The position numbers and the translations under genes were made by a program. This document shows, piece by piece, positions 28,135-36,186 of a stretch of DNA of 64,000 nucleotides (position 1 is its first letter; every line of letters begins with the position of its first letter). The stretch covers positions 42,826 through 106,825 of the forward strand of contig NZ_LMDA01000005.1 in NCBI RefSeq assembly GCF_001424985.1. The letters run 5' to 3'. The notes under the pieces were generated by a model, which did not search any database, had not been told where the DNA came from, and saw nothing but the letters and a program-made list of their open reading frames with translations. Source of the stretch: Rhizobium sp. Root1212 (GTDB taxonomy: Bacteria > Pseudomonadota > Alphaproteobacteria > Rhizobiales > Rhizobiaceae).

Positions 28135-28896
28135 TTACTTACGGGTCAGGCTGAAGGAAAAATGGCTGCCGCGGTGGTAGTCGATGGCGTAGTTCACCGG
28201 AGCGCCGGCGGCGTTGAAACAGGTTTCCGTGATGAGCAGAGCCGGACCGAAATCCCTGAGGTCATGGCGCTCGACCACCTCTTCCGGCAGCATGACGGCC
28301 GACACGCTTGCCGCCGACATGCGCGGGCGGTTGCCGTATTCGTCCATCAGCGCCATCAACGAACCGCTCCAGTCGATATCATAGAGCCGGCCGGCGACGA
28401 GGCTGCGGGGTACATAGTCGATGCAGTAGAGGATCGGCTGGTCATCATGCAGCCGGATGCGCTCGATACGGATCACCCGGTCCGCCGGGCCGAGCTGCAG
28501 GCTCTCGGCAACGCGCTTGTCCGGCACCTCCTCGGAAATGGAAAGCACCTTGTTGACCGTGCGATAGCCGTACTGCTGCGCCATGTCGGTGACGCTTTCG
28601 AAGACCGTGATCGGCCGGTCGACCTGAACGGCCGAAAGTGCGGAGACGAAACGGCCGCGGCCATGCTCGACAAAGATGACGTCGTCCTGTTCGAGCAGCT
28701 TTAGCGCCTCGCGCAGCGCCGGTCGCGAAATCTTGAAACGTTGGGTCAGCTGCGCCTCGGTCGGCAGCTTGTCGCCCGGCTTCAGCCCCTCGTCCTTGAT
28801 CAGATCGGCAATCCGGTCCCTGAGCTGGACGGCAAGGGTACGCGAATCGCGAAGGGGTTCGTCCACCGGGTGCCTCGTTCGACTGGTAATCTTCAA
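28135..28896 (-). CDS. GntR/HutC-family regulator of the Amadori locus
   Basis: A 253-aa regulator. It has a winged helix-turn-helix at about residues 25-85 (KLPTEAQLTQRFKISRPALREALKLLEQ) and a UTRA ligand-binding domain from about 95, placing it in the HutC subfamily with FrlR-type regulators. It starts with TTG at 28896 behind AAAGG. It is divergent from the frlB-like gene, and TGTCTGACA copies upstream of both this locus and the transporter gene are candidate operators. The expected ligand is an Amadori phosphate or related sugar phosphate (inference). Confidence 0.9.
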   Translation of the reverse strand: MKITSRTRHPVDEPLRDSRTLAVQLRDRIADLIKDEGLKPGDKLPTEAQLTQRFKISRPALREALKLLEQDDVIFVEHGRGRFVSALSAVQVDRPITVFESVTDMAQQYGYRTVNKVLSISEEVPDKRVAESLQLGPADRVIRIERIRLHDDQPILYCIDYVPRSLVAGRLYDIDWSGSLMALMDEYGNRPRMSAASVSAVMLPEEVVERHDLRDFGPALLITETCFNAAGAPVNYAIDYHRGSHFSFSLTRK

Positions 28897-28905
28897 GACC
28901 TTTCT

Positions 28906-28914
28906 TGTCTGACA
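28906..28914. promoter_or_regulatory. Candidate GntR operator (copy 1)
   Basis: TGTCTGACA, a 9-base site with perfect TGTC/GACA arms, lies 10 bases upstream of the gntR start in the gntR/frlB intergenic region. The same nine bases occur upstream of the transporter binding-protein gene at 35066-35074. Position and palindromic form suit a HutC-type regulator. Confidence 0.55.
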
Positions 28915-29001
28915 TATCCGGGATGGTCAAGAGGAGGCCGAAGCGCCGCAACCCCGCAGAATACGCGGCTCTGCGCTTTCCGGAAATTTCCACAACTCGC
29001 C

Positions 29002-29039
29002 TTGACACAACTCGCCCACGATGTCAGTTGTCTTACAAC
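29002..29039 (+). promoter_or_regulatory. Promoter-like element and degenerate operator before frlB
   Basis: TTGACA (29002-29007) is a perfect -35 hexamer; the -10 is not clear. TTGTCTTACAAC (29028-29039), a degenerate version of the TGTCTGACA site with TTGT/ACAA arms, follows about 30 bases before the frlB-like start. Confidence 0.45.
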
Positions 29040-29070
29040 ATTGAAACCGGCAGCAGTAAGGGGCGTATCC

Positions 29071-30084
29071 ATGCTGAACTTCGACGAACAGAGATTCTTG
29101 CGCATCCAGTCGGGTGCCGTCGGCCTGCAGAAGCGGCTCGAAACGGTGATCGCATCCTGCCTTGCGGCGGGCGCGGAAAACATCTTCTTCCTCGGCACCG
29201 GCGGCGCGGCGATCCTGATGCAGCCGGCCGCTCAACTGCTGCAGCGCCGCTCGCGCTTCCCGGCCTTCATCGACATGCCGGCGGAACTCGTTCTCACAGG
29301 CTCGGCGAACCTGACTGAGAAGTCGATCGTCGTCATGCCCTCGCTTTCCGGTACGACGAAGGAGAGCGTCGCGCTGCTCGCCAAACTGAAGGAGATCGGC
29401 GCCACGGTGCTGACGCTCGTCGGCCATGAGGAAACCCCCCTCGGCAAGGGCGGCGATCATGTCTTCGTCAACTTCGCCGAGGACGACACGTCCTGCGAAT
29501 CCTTCTATCTGCAGTCCCTGTTCGTCGCGCTGGCGATCCTCAAGCATCGCGGCGAGATCGAAAACCACGATGCAATCGTCGCGGAACTGACGCGCCTTCC
29601 CGAACTGCTTCTCGAGGTGAAGCGCGCCTATGAGCCGAAGGCCGAAGCCTTCGCCAAGGTGCTTGCCGGTTCCGACTTCCACATCGTCACCGGCGCCGGC
29701 AACGTCTGGCCGGAGGCCTTCTACTACGGCATGTGCATCCTCGAAGAAATGCAGTGGATTCGCACCCGTCCCGTCCATGCCTCCGATTTCTTCCACGGCA
29801 CGCTGGAACTGGTCGAAAAGGGCGTCAGTGTCATCCTGTTCAAGGGCGAGGATGCCTTGCGGCCGCTCGCCGATCGCGTCCAGAACTTTGCCCCGAACTA
29901 TACCGACAAGCTGACGGTGCTCGACACCGCCGACTTCGAGCTGCCGGGCATTTCGCCGGAAGTGCGCGGCCTCATTTCGCCGGTGCTGCTCGCGACGGTT
30001 CTGGAGCGCATCAGCGCCCATCTGGAAGTCATGCGCAACCATCCGCTGACGACCCGCCGCTACTACAAGCGCGTCGCCTATTAA
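29071..30084 (+). CDS. frlB: SIS-domain deglycase, FrlB-like (fructoselysine 6-phosphate deglycase family)
   Basis: A 337-aa protein with two sugar-isomerase (SIS) halves. Segments IFFLGTGGAAILMQPAA and VVMPSLSGTTKESVALLAKL form the phosphosugar site, and VTGAGNVWPEAFYYGMCILEEMQWI is close to FrlB/GfrF. FrlB-type enzymes split 6-phosphofructosyl-amino acids into glucose 6-phosphate and the amine. A matching FrlD-type kinase follows 76 bases downstream. The exact Amadori substrate (lysine, glutamine, asparagine or opine-like) is not readable. Confidence 0.85.
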   Translation: MLNFDEQRFLRIQSGAVGLQKRLETVIASCLAAGAENIFFLGTGGAAILMQPAAQLLQRRSRFPAFIDMPAELVLTGSANLTEKSIVVMPSLSGTTKESVALLAKLKEIGATVLTLVGHEETPLGKGGDHVFVNFAEDDTSCESFYLQSLFVALAILKHRGEIENHDAIVAELTRLPELLLEVKRAYEPKAEAFAKVLAGSDFHIVTGAGNVWPEAFYYGMCILEEMQWIRTRPVHASDFFHGTLELVEKGVSVILFKGEDALRPLADRVQNFAPNYTDKLTVLDTADFELPGISPEVRGLISPVLLATVLERISAHLEVMRNHPLTTRRYYKRVAY

Positions 30085-30160
30085 AATCAGCGACTTGACC
30101 GAAAGCCTCAAAGCCGCGAATGACCGTGTTCGCGGCTTTGCCGTCCCTTACGAGAGCAGC

Positions 30161-30973
30161 ATGAAGAGCTACCGCTTCGCCGCCGTCGGCGACAATTGCA
30201 TCGACCGGTTCCAGCCGCCCGTCTCGACGTCGCTCGTGGGCGGCAATGCTGTCAATGTCGCCGTGCAGCTGGCGCGGCGCGGCCAGGTGTCATTCTATTT
30301 CGGCGCCATCGGCCCGGATCGGGCGGGGCGCTGGACGCGGGAACTGCTGGCGCAAAACGGTGTCGATGTCACCTATCTGAGGGAACGGCCGGGCATCACC
30401 GCCTACACCGATATCGAAGTCCTCCCCTCCGGCGAACGCGTCTTTGCTTACGAGGATTTCGGTGTCTGCGCCGGTTACCGGCCGGATGAGGCCGAGATTG
30501 CCGTGCTGAAGACCATGGATCATGTTCATATCGGCTGGATGGACGACGGCGGCGACCTGCGCCGCACGCTTGCCGCCGCCGGCGTCAGCGTTTCCCAGGA
30601 CATTTCCGTCAATGCCGACCCGGCCAATCTCGGCACCAACGGCCTTGCCATCGCCTTCGCCTCGGCCGGCAGCGATGACGGTGCGGCCGATGCGCAGCTG
30701 GAATGCCTGCTTGGCGACGGCGTGCCGCTTGCCGTCGTCACGCGCGGCAGCAAGGGCTCCCTCGTCAGTGACGGCACCGATCGTTTCGAGGCGGGCATCA
30801 AGCCGGTGGAGGTGGTCGACACGACCGGCGCCGGCGACAGCTTTATCGCCGGCTTCCTCGCCGCCCGCATTGCGGGAAGGTCCCTGCCCGAGTGCCTGAC
30901 AGCCGGGCGCGATCAGGCCGCCTTCACCTGCACCCATGTCGGAGGCTTCCCGCAGGAAGCCCGGCCGCTCTGA
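30161..30973 (+). CDS. frlD: PfkB-family kinase, FrlD-like (fructoselysine 6-kinase)
   Basis: A 270-aa sugar kinase. The N-terminus (AAVGDNCIDRF...GGNAVNVAVQLARRG) closely follows FrlD, and the PfkB C-terminal signature DTTGAGDSFIAGF with its catalytic Asp is intact (about residue 225). It would phosphorylate fructosyl-amino acids at C6 for the FrlB-like deglycase. The ATG at 30161 fits the family; an extension to 30095 has no family counterpart. Its stop lies 3 bases from the convergent EamA stop. Confidence 0.87.
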   Translation: MKSYRFAAVGDNCIDRFQPPVSTSLVGGNAVNVAVQLARRGQVSFYFGAIGPDRAGRWTRELLAQNGVDVTYLRERPGITAYTDIEVLPSGERVFAYEDFGVCAGYRPDEAEIAVLKTMDHVHIGWMDDGGDLRRTLAAAGVSVSQDISVNADPANLGTNGLAIAFASAGSDDGAADAQLECLLGDGVPLAVVTRGSKGSLVSDGTDRFEAGIKPVEVVDTTGAGDSFIAGFLAARIAGRSLPECLTAGRDQAAFTCTHVGGFPQEARPL

Positions 30974-30976
30974 AAA

Positions 30977-31864
30977 TCACTTCAGGACGAGCCAGCCCGA
31001 CAGGATGATGATCGCAGCGCCCACCAGCGTATGCACCTCCACGGGCGTCGCGAACAGGAAGACGCCGTAGAGGCAACCCCAGATGATCTGGCTGTACTGG
31101 AACGGCGCGACCACCGAGGCCTCGCCGACCCGGAAGGCCCGTACCAGCAGCGCATGGCCGCAGAGCAGCAACGCGCCGCCCGCCACCGCGAAGCCGAGGT
31201 CGGGCGTGCCGAGCGATACCAGCTCGCCAGAGACCGCCGCTACCGCGAAGGCAACCGGCGTCATGACGACGAGCAGGCTTGCCACCAGCGCCTCGTCCGT
31301 CTCCGCCACCTTCGCACGACGCAAGAGGATCAGCGAGAGGGCGAAAAACACGGCAGAGCCGAAGGCGGCGAGATGACCGAGATTGAGCGGTGCCACGCCC
31401 GGCTTCAACGCCACGACGACGCCGGCGAAACCGATCAGCACGCCGGCCCAGCCGATGCGCGACAGCCGCTCCCCGAGAAAGACGAAGCCCAGCATCGCGA
31501 CGAGGATCGGCGTCAGGAAGGCGATGAGATAGGCTTCCGCCAGCGGCAGCTTCGCAAAGGCATAATGGATCAGCAGCGTATCGAGCGCCAGGAGCAACGC
31601 CCGCCAGAAGGCAAGCGACGGCTGGCGCGGCACGAGGCGGCGGACCCGGCCGGTGGCGAGCGCATGGATCAGAAGCAGGATCAACGCCGCTGCCGTGACA
31701 AGCAAGGTCACCTGCGGCGGCGGGATCGTGCCGGCCATGATCTTCACGATGGCATCGGTTGCGGAGAATACGAAGAAGGCGACGAGCACGAGCAGCGCGC
31801 CCCGGCCGTTCGACGGCACGACCGGCACACTGTCGTTCTCTGCCACGGTCGCCTCAACGGACAT
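30977..31864 (-). CDS. EamA (DMT family) transporter
   Basis: A 295-aa membrane protein with about ten helices and two EamA repeats (FVFSATDAIVKIM; later FFALSLILLRRAK). It is the last gene of the minus-strand Amadori transporter unit. The ATG at 31864 overlaps the permease stop by 11 bases, which supports this start over the longer form to 31903. It may export an amine or amino acid left after deglycation (inference from position). Confidence 0.83.
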   Translation of the reverse strand: MSVEATVAENDSVPVVPSNGRGALLVLVAFFVFSATDAIVKIMAGTIPPPQVTLLVTAAALILLLIHALATGRVRRLVPRQPSLAFWRALLLALDTLLIHYAFAKLPLAEAYLIAFLTPILVAMLGFVFLGERLSRIGWAGVLIGFAGVVVALKPGVAPLNLGHLAAFGSAVFFALSLILLRRAKVAETDEALVASLLVVMTPVAFAVAAVSGELVSLGTPDLGFAVAGGALLLCGHALLVRAFRVGEASVVAPFQYSQIIWGCLYGVFLFATPVEVHTLVGAAIIILSGWLVLK

Positions 31865-32825
31865 TGAAGCGGCCGAACCTTTGCTCGATGCGGGCCTGGG
31901 CATATTCCAGGCAGATCGAAAGGACCCAGTAGATCATCGAGGCGGTGATCAGCATCTCGATATGACGGAACTCGGTCTGGCCCTGGGTGCGGGCAAGATA
32001 CATGATTTCCCAGACGCCGACGACGGAGACCAGCGACGAGTCCTTCAGCATGGCGATGAACTGGTTGCCGGTCGGCGGAATGATGACGCGCATCGCCTGC
32101 GGGAGGATGACGAGCATCATCGTCTGCGCCGGGCTGAGGCCGAGCGCGGTCGCGCCCTCCGTCTGCCCACGGTCGATGCTCTGGATGCCGGCGCGGAAAA
32201 TTTCCGTCATGTAGGCCCCGTAGCAGAGCGACAGCGCCAGAATGCCGGCCGGCACGGCGCTGATGACATAGCCCACCTGCGGCAGGCCGAGATAGATGAT
32301 GTAGATTTGCATGAGCAGCGGCAAGCCACGGAAGAGCGACGTGTAGAAAGTCGCAAGGCCGTAGACGACGCCGTTGCTGGAAAGTTTCGCGATGGCCCCG
32401 GCCAATGCAATGATCGTGGCGATGATGATCGAGATCGCGGAAATATAGAGCGTCGTCGTCACGCCCTGGGTGATGAGGAAGCCGATCTTCTTGGCGATGA
32501 AGGTAAAGGACAGATCGAAGGAATAGAAGAACAGCATCAGGAGCACGAACAGCTCGATCCAGACGCCGATCACCTGGTAGCGGCGCGGCAGCTGGCGCAG
32601 CGCCTTCCAGTTAGCGGCGACGATGAGCGCGATCAACACCGACGAGACGATGCGGCTGACGACCGGATTGTCCTTCAGCCAGTCGGTCGAGGGCGGCAGG
32701 ACATGACCGATCCAGGCGGAACTGATGCCGATGGCATAAAGCACCGCCGCGACGACGGCGAGGATCAGCAGGCCGCCAGCCCTGCGCGATGCTTCGGGAT
32801 AGGTGAGTATCAATCGGCCAATCAT
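31854..32825 (-). CDS. Amino acid-type ABC transporter permease
   Basis: A 323-aa HisM/GltK-class permease. An extra N-terminal region of about 100 residues with two or three more helices precedes the standard channel domain (ITQGVTTTLYISAISIIIATI). The EAA loop is GQTEGATALGLSPAQTMMLVILPQ. The start at 32825 has AAGGGGCGG upstream. It works with the binding protein at 34202. No second permease and no ATPase gene are present, so it is probably a homodimer using a shared ATPase. Confidence 0.88.
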   Translation of the reverse strand: MIGRLILTYPEASRRAGGLLILAVVAAVLYAIGISSAWIGHVLPPSTDWLKDNPVVSRIVSSVLIALIVAANWKALRQLPRRYQVIGVWIELFVLLMLFFYSFDLSFTFIAKKIGFLITQGVTTTLYISAISIIIATIIALAGAIAKLSSNGVVYGLATFYTSLFRGLPLLMQIYIIYLGLPQVGYVISAVPAGILALSLCYGAYMTEIFRAGIQSIDRGQTEGATALGLSPAQTMMLVILPQAMRVIIPPTGNQFIAMLKDSSLVSVVGVWEIMYLARTQGQTEFRHIEMLITASMIYWVLSICLEYAQARIEQRFGRFNVR

Positions 32826-32856
32826 GTTCCGCCCCTTTTTTCTTTCTTGATGCCGC

Positions 32857-34143
32857 TCAGGCCGCGCGTTCGCGCCACCAGTCCTGCGCCTGGAGTTTCC
32901 AATAGGTGAGCTGAGCCACCGCAAGCCCGGCAATACCGCCGGCCCAGACGAGGCCGAAGGGCTCGAAAAGCCTGTAGCGCTCGGTCTCGCCGAGAATGCC
33001 TTCGGCGATGACCTTGCCGCCGATGGCCGTCGTGTTGAGGCCATGGCCGCCGAAGGCCGTGCAATACCATACACCGGGCGCCATACGCCCGATCTGGGGC
33101 ATCAGGTGACGGGCATAGGACATGAGCCCGGACCAGGCGAGTTCGGTCTTGAGGCCGGCCAGCTGCGGATAGGTACCGACCATTTCGGCGCGCAATTCCT
33201 TGACGAGGCCGGCCGTCGAGGCGGCATGGGTAGTGATGCGCCCGCCCCAGAGGATGCGGCGGCCACCATCGACGAGGCGGTAATAGTCGCCGGCCCGGCG
33301 GTTGTCGCCGATGGCGCTCCGCGTGGCGATCGCCGTGGCGATCAGTTCCGGCGCATCCTCGCTGACCATGACATAGGTGGCGATGGGCAGGTAGGAGCGC
33401 TTCAGCTTGCCGTTCAGCGATCCGGTATAGCCGCCCGTCGTGAAGACGACATCCTTGGCCTTCACTTCGCCGCCGGCCGTCTTCACGCGCTTTTCCGCGC
33501 CGGAAAAATCAACCGAGAGTGCCGGCGACTGCTCACAGATGCGCCCGCCGAGGCGTTCGATTTCCCGCGCGATGGCGCGCAGGTAATTGAGCGGGTGCAT
33601 GTGGAAGGCGTTCGGATTGCGCAGCGCCTGGAAATAGCGCTCGGACTTCAGCACGGCGCGCACGGCGTCGCGGTCCATATATTCGAGTTCGTAGCCATAT
33701 TCCTTGCGGGTCGCTTCCGCATAGGCCTTGAGGCTTTCGCCATCGTCATAGCGCAACACGCTCATGATGCCGGGCTCGGGGGCGGCATCGTCGATGCCAA
33801 GCGTCCTGATGTTTTCGCGGATGAACTCCATACCTTCGATAGAGAGATGGTGCAGCTTGCGCGCATTGTCCTTGCCGGCGATACGGGCAATATCCTCCCC
33901 ACCCGTCGCGTAGCCGGGGCTGACGAAGCCGCCATTGCGGCCGGAAGCGCCGAAGCCGACGCTTTCAGCTTCCAGCACCGTGACGCGCTTGCCGGCGCGG
34001 GCAAGCTGCAGCGCGGCCGAGAGGCCGGCGAGGCCGCCGCCGACGATGACTGCGTCGCATTCCACCGTGCCCGAAAGGGCCGGGCGCGCCGTCTGGTCCG
34101 CCATGGTTCGTTTGTAATAGGTGTCCGGATAGGTCATCGGCAT
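32857..34143 (-). CDS. FAD-dependent amine/amino acid oxidoreductase (DAO family)
   Basis: A 428-aa flavoenzyme with an N-terminal Rossmann motif DAVIVGGGLAGLSAALQLA (about residues 33-51), GASGRNGGFVSPGY, and a DAO-fold substrate domain ending FGGHGLNTTAIGGK. It resembles gamma-glutamylputrescine/glycine-type oxidases. The start at 34143 has GAGGGGGAG just upstream. It sits between the permease and binding-protein genes of the Amadori locus. It may oxidise the imported fructosyl-amino acid (amadoriase-like) or the released amine; neither is proven. Confidence 0.86.
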   Translation of the reverse strand: MPMTYPDTYYKRTMADQTARPALSGTVECDAVIVGGGLAGLSAALQLARAGKRVTVLEAESVGFGASGRNGGFVSPGYATGGEDIARIAGKDNARKLHHLSIEGMEFIRENIRTLGIDDAAPEPGIMSVLRYDDGESLKAYAEATRKEYGYELEYMDRDAVRAVLKSERYFQALRNPNAFHMHPLNYLRAIAREIERLGGRICEQSPALSVDFSGAEKRVKTAGGEVKAKDVVFTTGGYTGSLNGKLKRSYLPIATYVMVSEDAPELIATAIATRSAIGDNRRAGDYYRLVDGGRRILWGGRITTHAASTAGLVKELRAEMVGTYPQLAGLKTELAWSGLMSYARHLMPQIGRMAPGVWYCTAFGGHGLNTTAIGGKVIAEGILGETERYRLFEPFGLVWAGGIAGLAVAQLTYWKLQAQDWWRERAA

Positions 34144-34201
34144 GCTCCCCCTCGAATAAAATAGTGGCGCGGGCGAAAGTGCCGCCCGCGCCGGTCGTCG
34201 A

Positions 34202-35029
34202 TCAGTCTGCGCTGTAGTCCTTGCCATACCACTTGGTGGTCAGCGTACCCAGCGTGCCGTCCTTCTTCATCTCCTCGATGATGCCGCCAACCTTGGCGGT
34301 CCATTCCGGATCAACCTTCTCGGCGATGACGACGAGCGGCTCGCGGAAGGCATATTCGCCATCGAGAACCTTGACCGGGTAGCCGTTCTTGATGGCGTTC
34401 ATCGCGGTCTGTTCCGGCGCGATGACGGCATCGAGACGAACGCCGGCGCCGAGGCGCAGGTCGTCGAAGGGCAGCATGGAGTCAGCAAACGTGCGAACTT
34501 CGCCCGGCTCCAGCTTGTATTCGATCGGCGGCAGGCCCGGCGCATCGATTTCAAGCTTGCGATTGATGAAGTCTTCCGAGGTCGTCGCCGTCTCGACGCC
34601 GATGACCTTGCCGTTGAGGTCGGTCACCGACTTGGCGTCACTGTCCTTGTGCACGACGTAGACGTAAGGGCTGTAGTAGTAGATGCCGACGAAGTCGATC
34701 ACCTGGGCGCGGGCCTTGGTCGGCGTGACGGAACCGACGCCGAGGTCATAACGGCCCTGCCAGCGGCCGCCGGTCAGCGTCGCCCAATCCGGTGTCTCGA
34801 AGCTCACCTCGACGCCGAGGCGCTTGGCGATCTCGCGCGACACGTCGATGTCGAAGCCGACCATCTCGTTGCTGTCGTCGAGATAGCTCTGGGGCGGCCA
34901 GCCGCTGTTGGTGGCGACGACCATCGCCTTCTTTTCCATGACGCGGTTGAGCGTCTCGCCGGCATGGGCAGAGACGGCAGCGGCGACGAAGGCCGCACCT
35001 ACGGCCAGTCGCACGAAAAGCTTTTTCAT
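34202..35029 (-). CDS. ABC transporter substrate-binding protein (family 3)
   Basis: A 275-aa periplasmic binding protein. Its signal peptide is residues 1-24 (ending SAHA|GE), and the family-3 segment GFDIDVSREIAKRLGVEVSFE is present. The start at 35029 has a strong GGGAGGA. It is first in a minus-strand unit with the FAD oxidase, permease and EamA genes, next to frlB/frlD. It is therefore predicted to bind a fructosyl-amino acid or similar opine-like compound, comparable in role to SocA of Agrobacterium (inference). Confidence 0.88.
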   Translation of the reverse strand: MKKLFVRLAVGAAFVAAAVSAHAGETLNRVMEKKAMVVATNSGWPPQSYLDDSNEMVGFDIDVSREIAKRLGVEVSFETPDWATLTGGRWQGRYDLGVGSVTPTKARAQVIDFVGIYYYSPYVYVVHKDSDAKSVTDLNGKVIGVETATTSEDFINRKLEIDAPGLPPIEYKLEPGEVRTFADSMLPFDDLRLGAGVRLDAVIAPEQTAMNAIKNGYPVKVLDGEYAFREPLVVIAEKVDPEWTAKVGGIIEEMKKDGTLGTLTTKWYGKDYSAD

Positions 35030-35064
35030 ATGATCCTCCCAATGATCCATCAGTTTTATGTAAG

Positions 35065-35088
35065 ATGTCTGACAACGAAATGTGTCAG
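35065..35088. promoter_or_regulatory. Candidate GntR operator (copy 2) before the transporter unit
   Basis: ATGTCTGACAA (35065-35075) contains the same TGTCTGACA as the gntR/frlB region. Overlapping it is a longer inverted repeat CTGACA-N8-TGTCAG (35069-35088). It lies 36-60 bases upstream of the binding-protein start, a normal operator position. Confidence 0.6.
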
Positions 35089-35272
35089 GGGAAGGCTCAT
35101 CAAGTCAAGGGTGGCAATGGGGTCAAATCATGAAACGATGAGATGAACCTATAGAAATCCGTTATGAATCCGCTATTCATGCCTAAAAACGCGCACCTGT
35201 TCCCAGCCGCACGTTGTCGTACATCATTGGATATCGCGGCGCGTTCGCCTGCCCCGTCAGGCAGAAACGCGA

Positions 35273-35317
35273 CAGGGCGCCCCTTCGGAGCGCCCTGCCC
35301 TCAAGCCTTCGGGCTTG
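35273..35317 (-). terminator. Two tandem hairpins after the YitT-like gene
   Basis: CAAGCC-TTCG-GGCTTG (35302-35317) and CAGGGCGC/GCGCCCTG (35273-35280 and 35290-35297) lie just beyond the stop codon of the minus-strand YitT-like gene. Both are GC-rich and stable; the T tail is weak. Confidence 0.6.
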
Positions 35318-35320
35318 TAA

Positions 35321-36031
35321 TTACTCTGCCGCCTGCTCGACCGTGCCGGATTTGGACGGGCCATTCTTCGCGCTCATCTTCTTGTAGAGGAAGAAATAGA
35401 GCCTGATGTACTGGCCGACCAGGATGGCGTTGAGGATCGTGCCTTCGCGGATGAACTTGATCTCGCCCAGGAAGCCGAGGCCGATCAGCGCCGCCGTCAC
35501 CAGAAGCGTGCAGTCGAAAGCGGTCTTGATGTTGCCCCACTTCCAGCCGGTGCGCTTGAAGATGGTGTTGACGAACATATCGATCGGCATCAGCACCAGA
35601 TTGGCGCGGATCATCAGGAACAGGCCGAAGGCGAGCGCCGCATCGCCGATCGCCAGCAGCGCGACCTTGTAATAATAGACGTCGAGCTGGATGAACTCGG
35701 TGAGCTTCAGGTTCAAGTCCAGGCAGACCGCCAGCACGAAGGCCGGGATCAGCGAGGCGAAATTCTTCAGCGTGAAATCCTTGGGCAGCACCAGATAGGT
35801 CAAGCCGAGCATGATCAGCTCGAGCATGAAGTTGTAGGTGCCCTGGCTGAGCGGCGGATAGACGAGCGTCATGGTGCGCGTCAGGCTGCTCTGCGGCGAA
35901 ATGCCGACGCCGGCGCGGATCGCCAGGCTGACGCCGAAGGTCAGGATATAGATCCCGAGAATATACATGATCCAGCGCCGGGTCAGGCTGCCGGTATCGA
36001 CGATTTCGGCTTCCGCCGCATTGTGTGCCAT
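35321..36031 (-). CDS. YitT/YczE-like membrane protein
   Basis: A 236-aa integral membrane protein with about five or six helices, related to the YitT/YczE group of unknown function (GIYILTFGVSLAIRAGVGISP; LFLMIRANLVLMPIDMFVN). RBS GGGAGG before the ATG at 36031. It lies downstream of the adenine-deaminase-like gene on the same strand, but an 11-bp-stem hairpin lies between them. It could be a transporter for the deaminase's substrate; this is only inferred from position. Confidence 0.75.
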   Translation of the reverse strand: MAHNAAEAEIVDTGSLTRRWIMYILGIYILTFGVSLAIRAGVGISPQSSLTRTMTLVYPPLSQGTYNFMLELIMLGLTYLVLPKDFTLKNFASLIPAFVLAVCLDLNLKLTEFIQLDVYYYKVALLAIGDAALAFGLFLMIRANLVLMPIDMFVNTIFKRTGWKWGNIKTAFDCTLLVTAALIGLGFLGEIKFIREGTILNAILVGQYIRLYFFLYKKMSAKNGPSKSGTVEQAAE

Positions 36032-36150
36032 GGTTTCCTCCCAAGGGTGTTGCGCGGAGCCTCCCGTCACTCCCGGCCTGCCGCGCTTAAAAACGTTTTT
36101 ACGCGGATGTCGCGGAACTCCTTCTCCCGGTCAATCCGCAAGATTTGTGA

Positions 36151-36178
36151 TGCCGGCAGGCTTAAAGGCCTGCCGGCA
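36151..36178 (-). terminator. Strong hairpin between the deaminase and YitT-like genes
   Basis: TGCCGGCAGGC-TTAAAG-GCCTGCCGGCA, an 11-bp perfect GC-rich stem with a 6-base loop, begins 9 bases after the deaminase stop. Only a weak T tail follows on the minus strand. It may end or attenuate transcription. Confidence 0.65.
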
Positions 36179-36186
36179 ATCCGATG

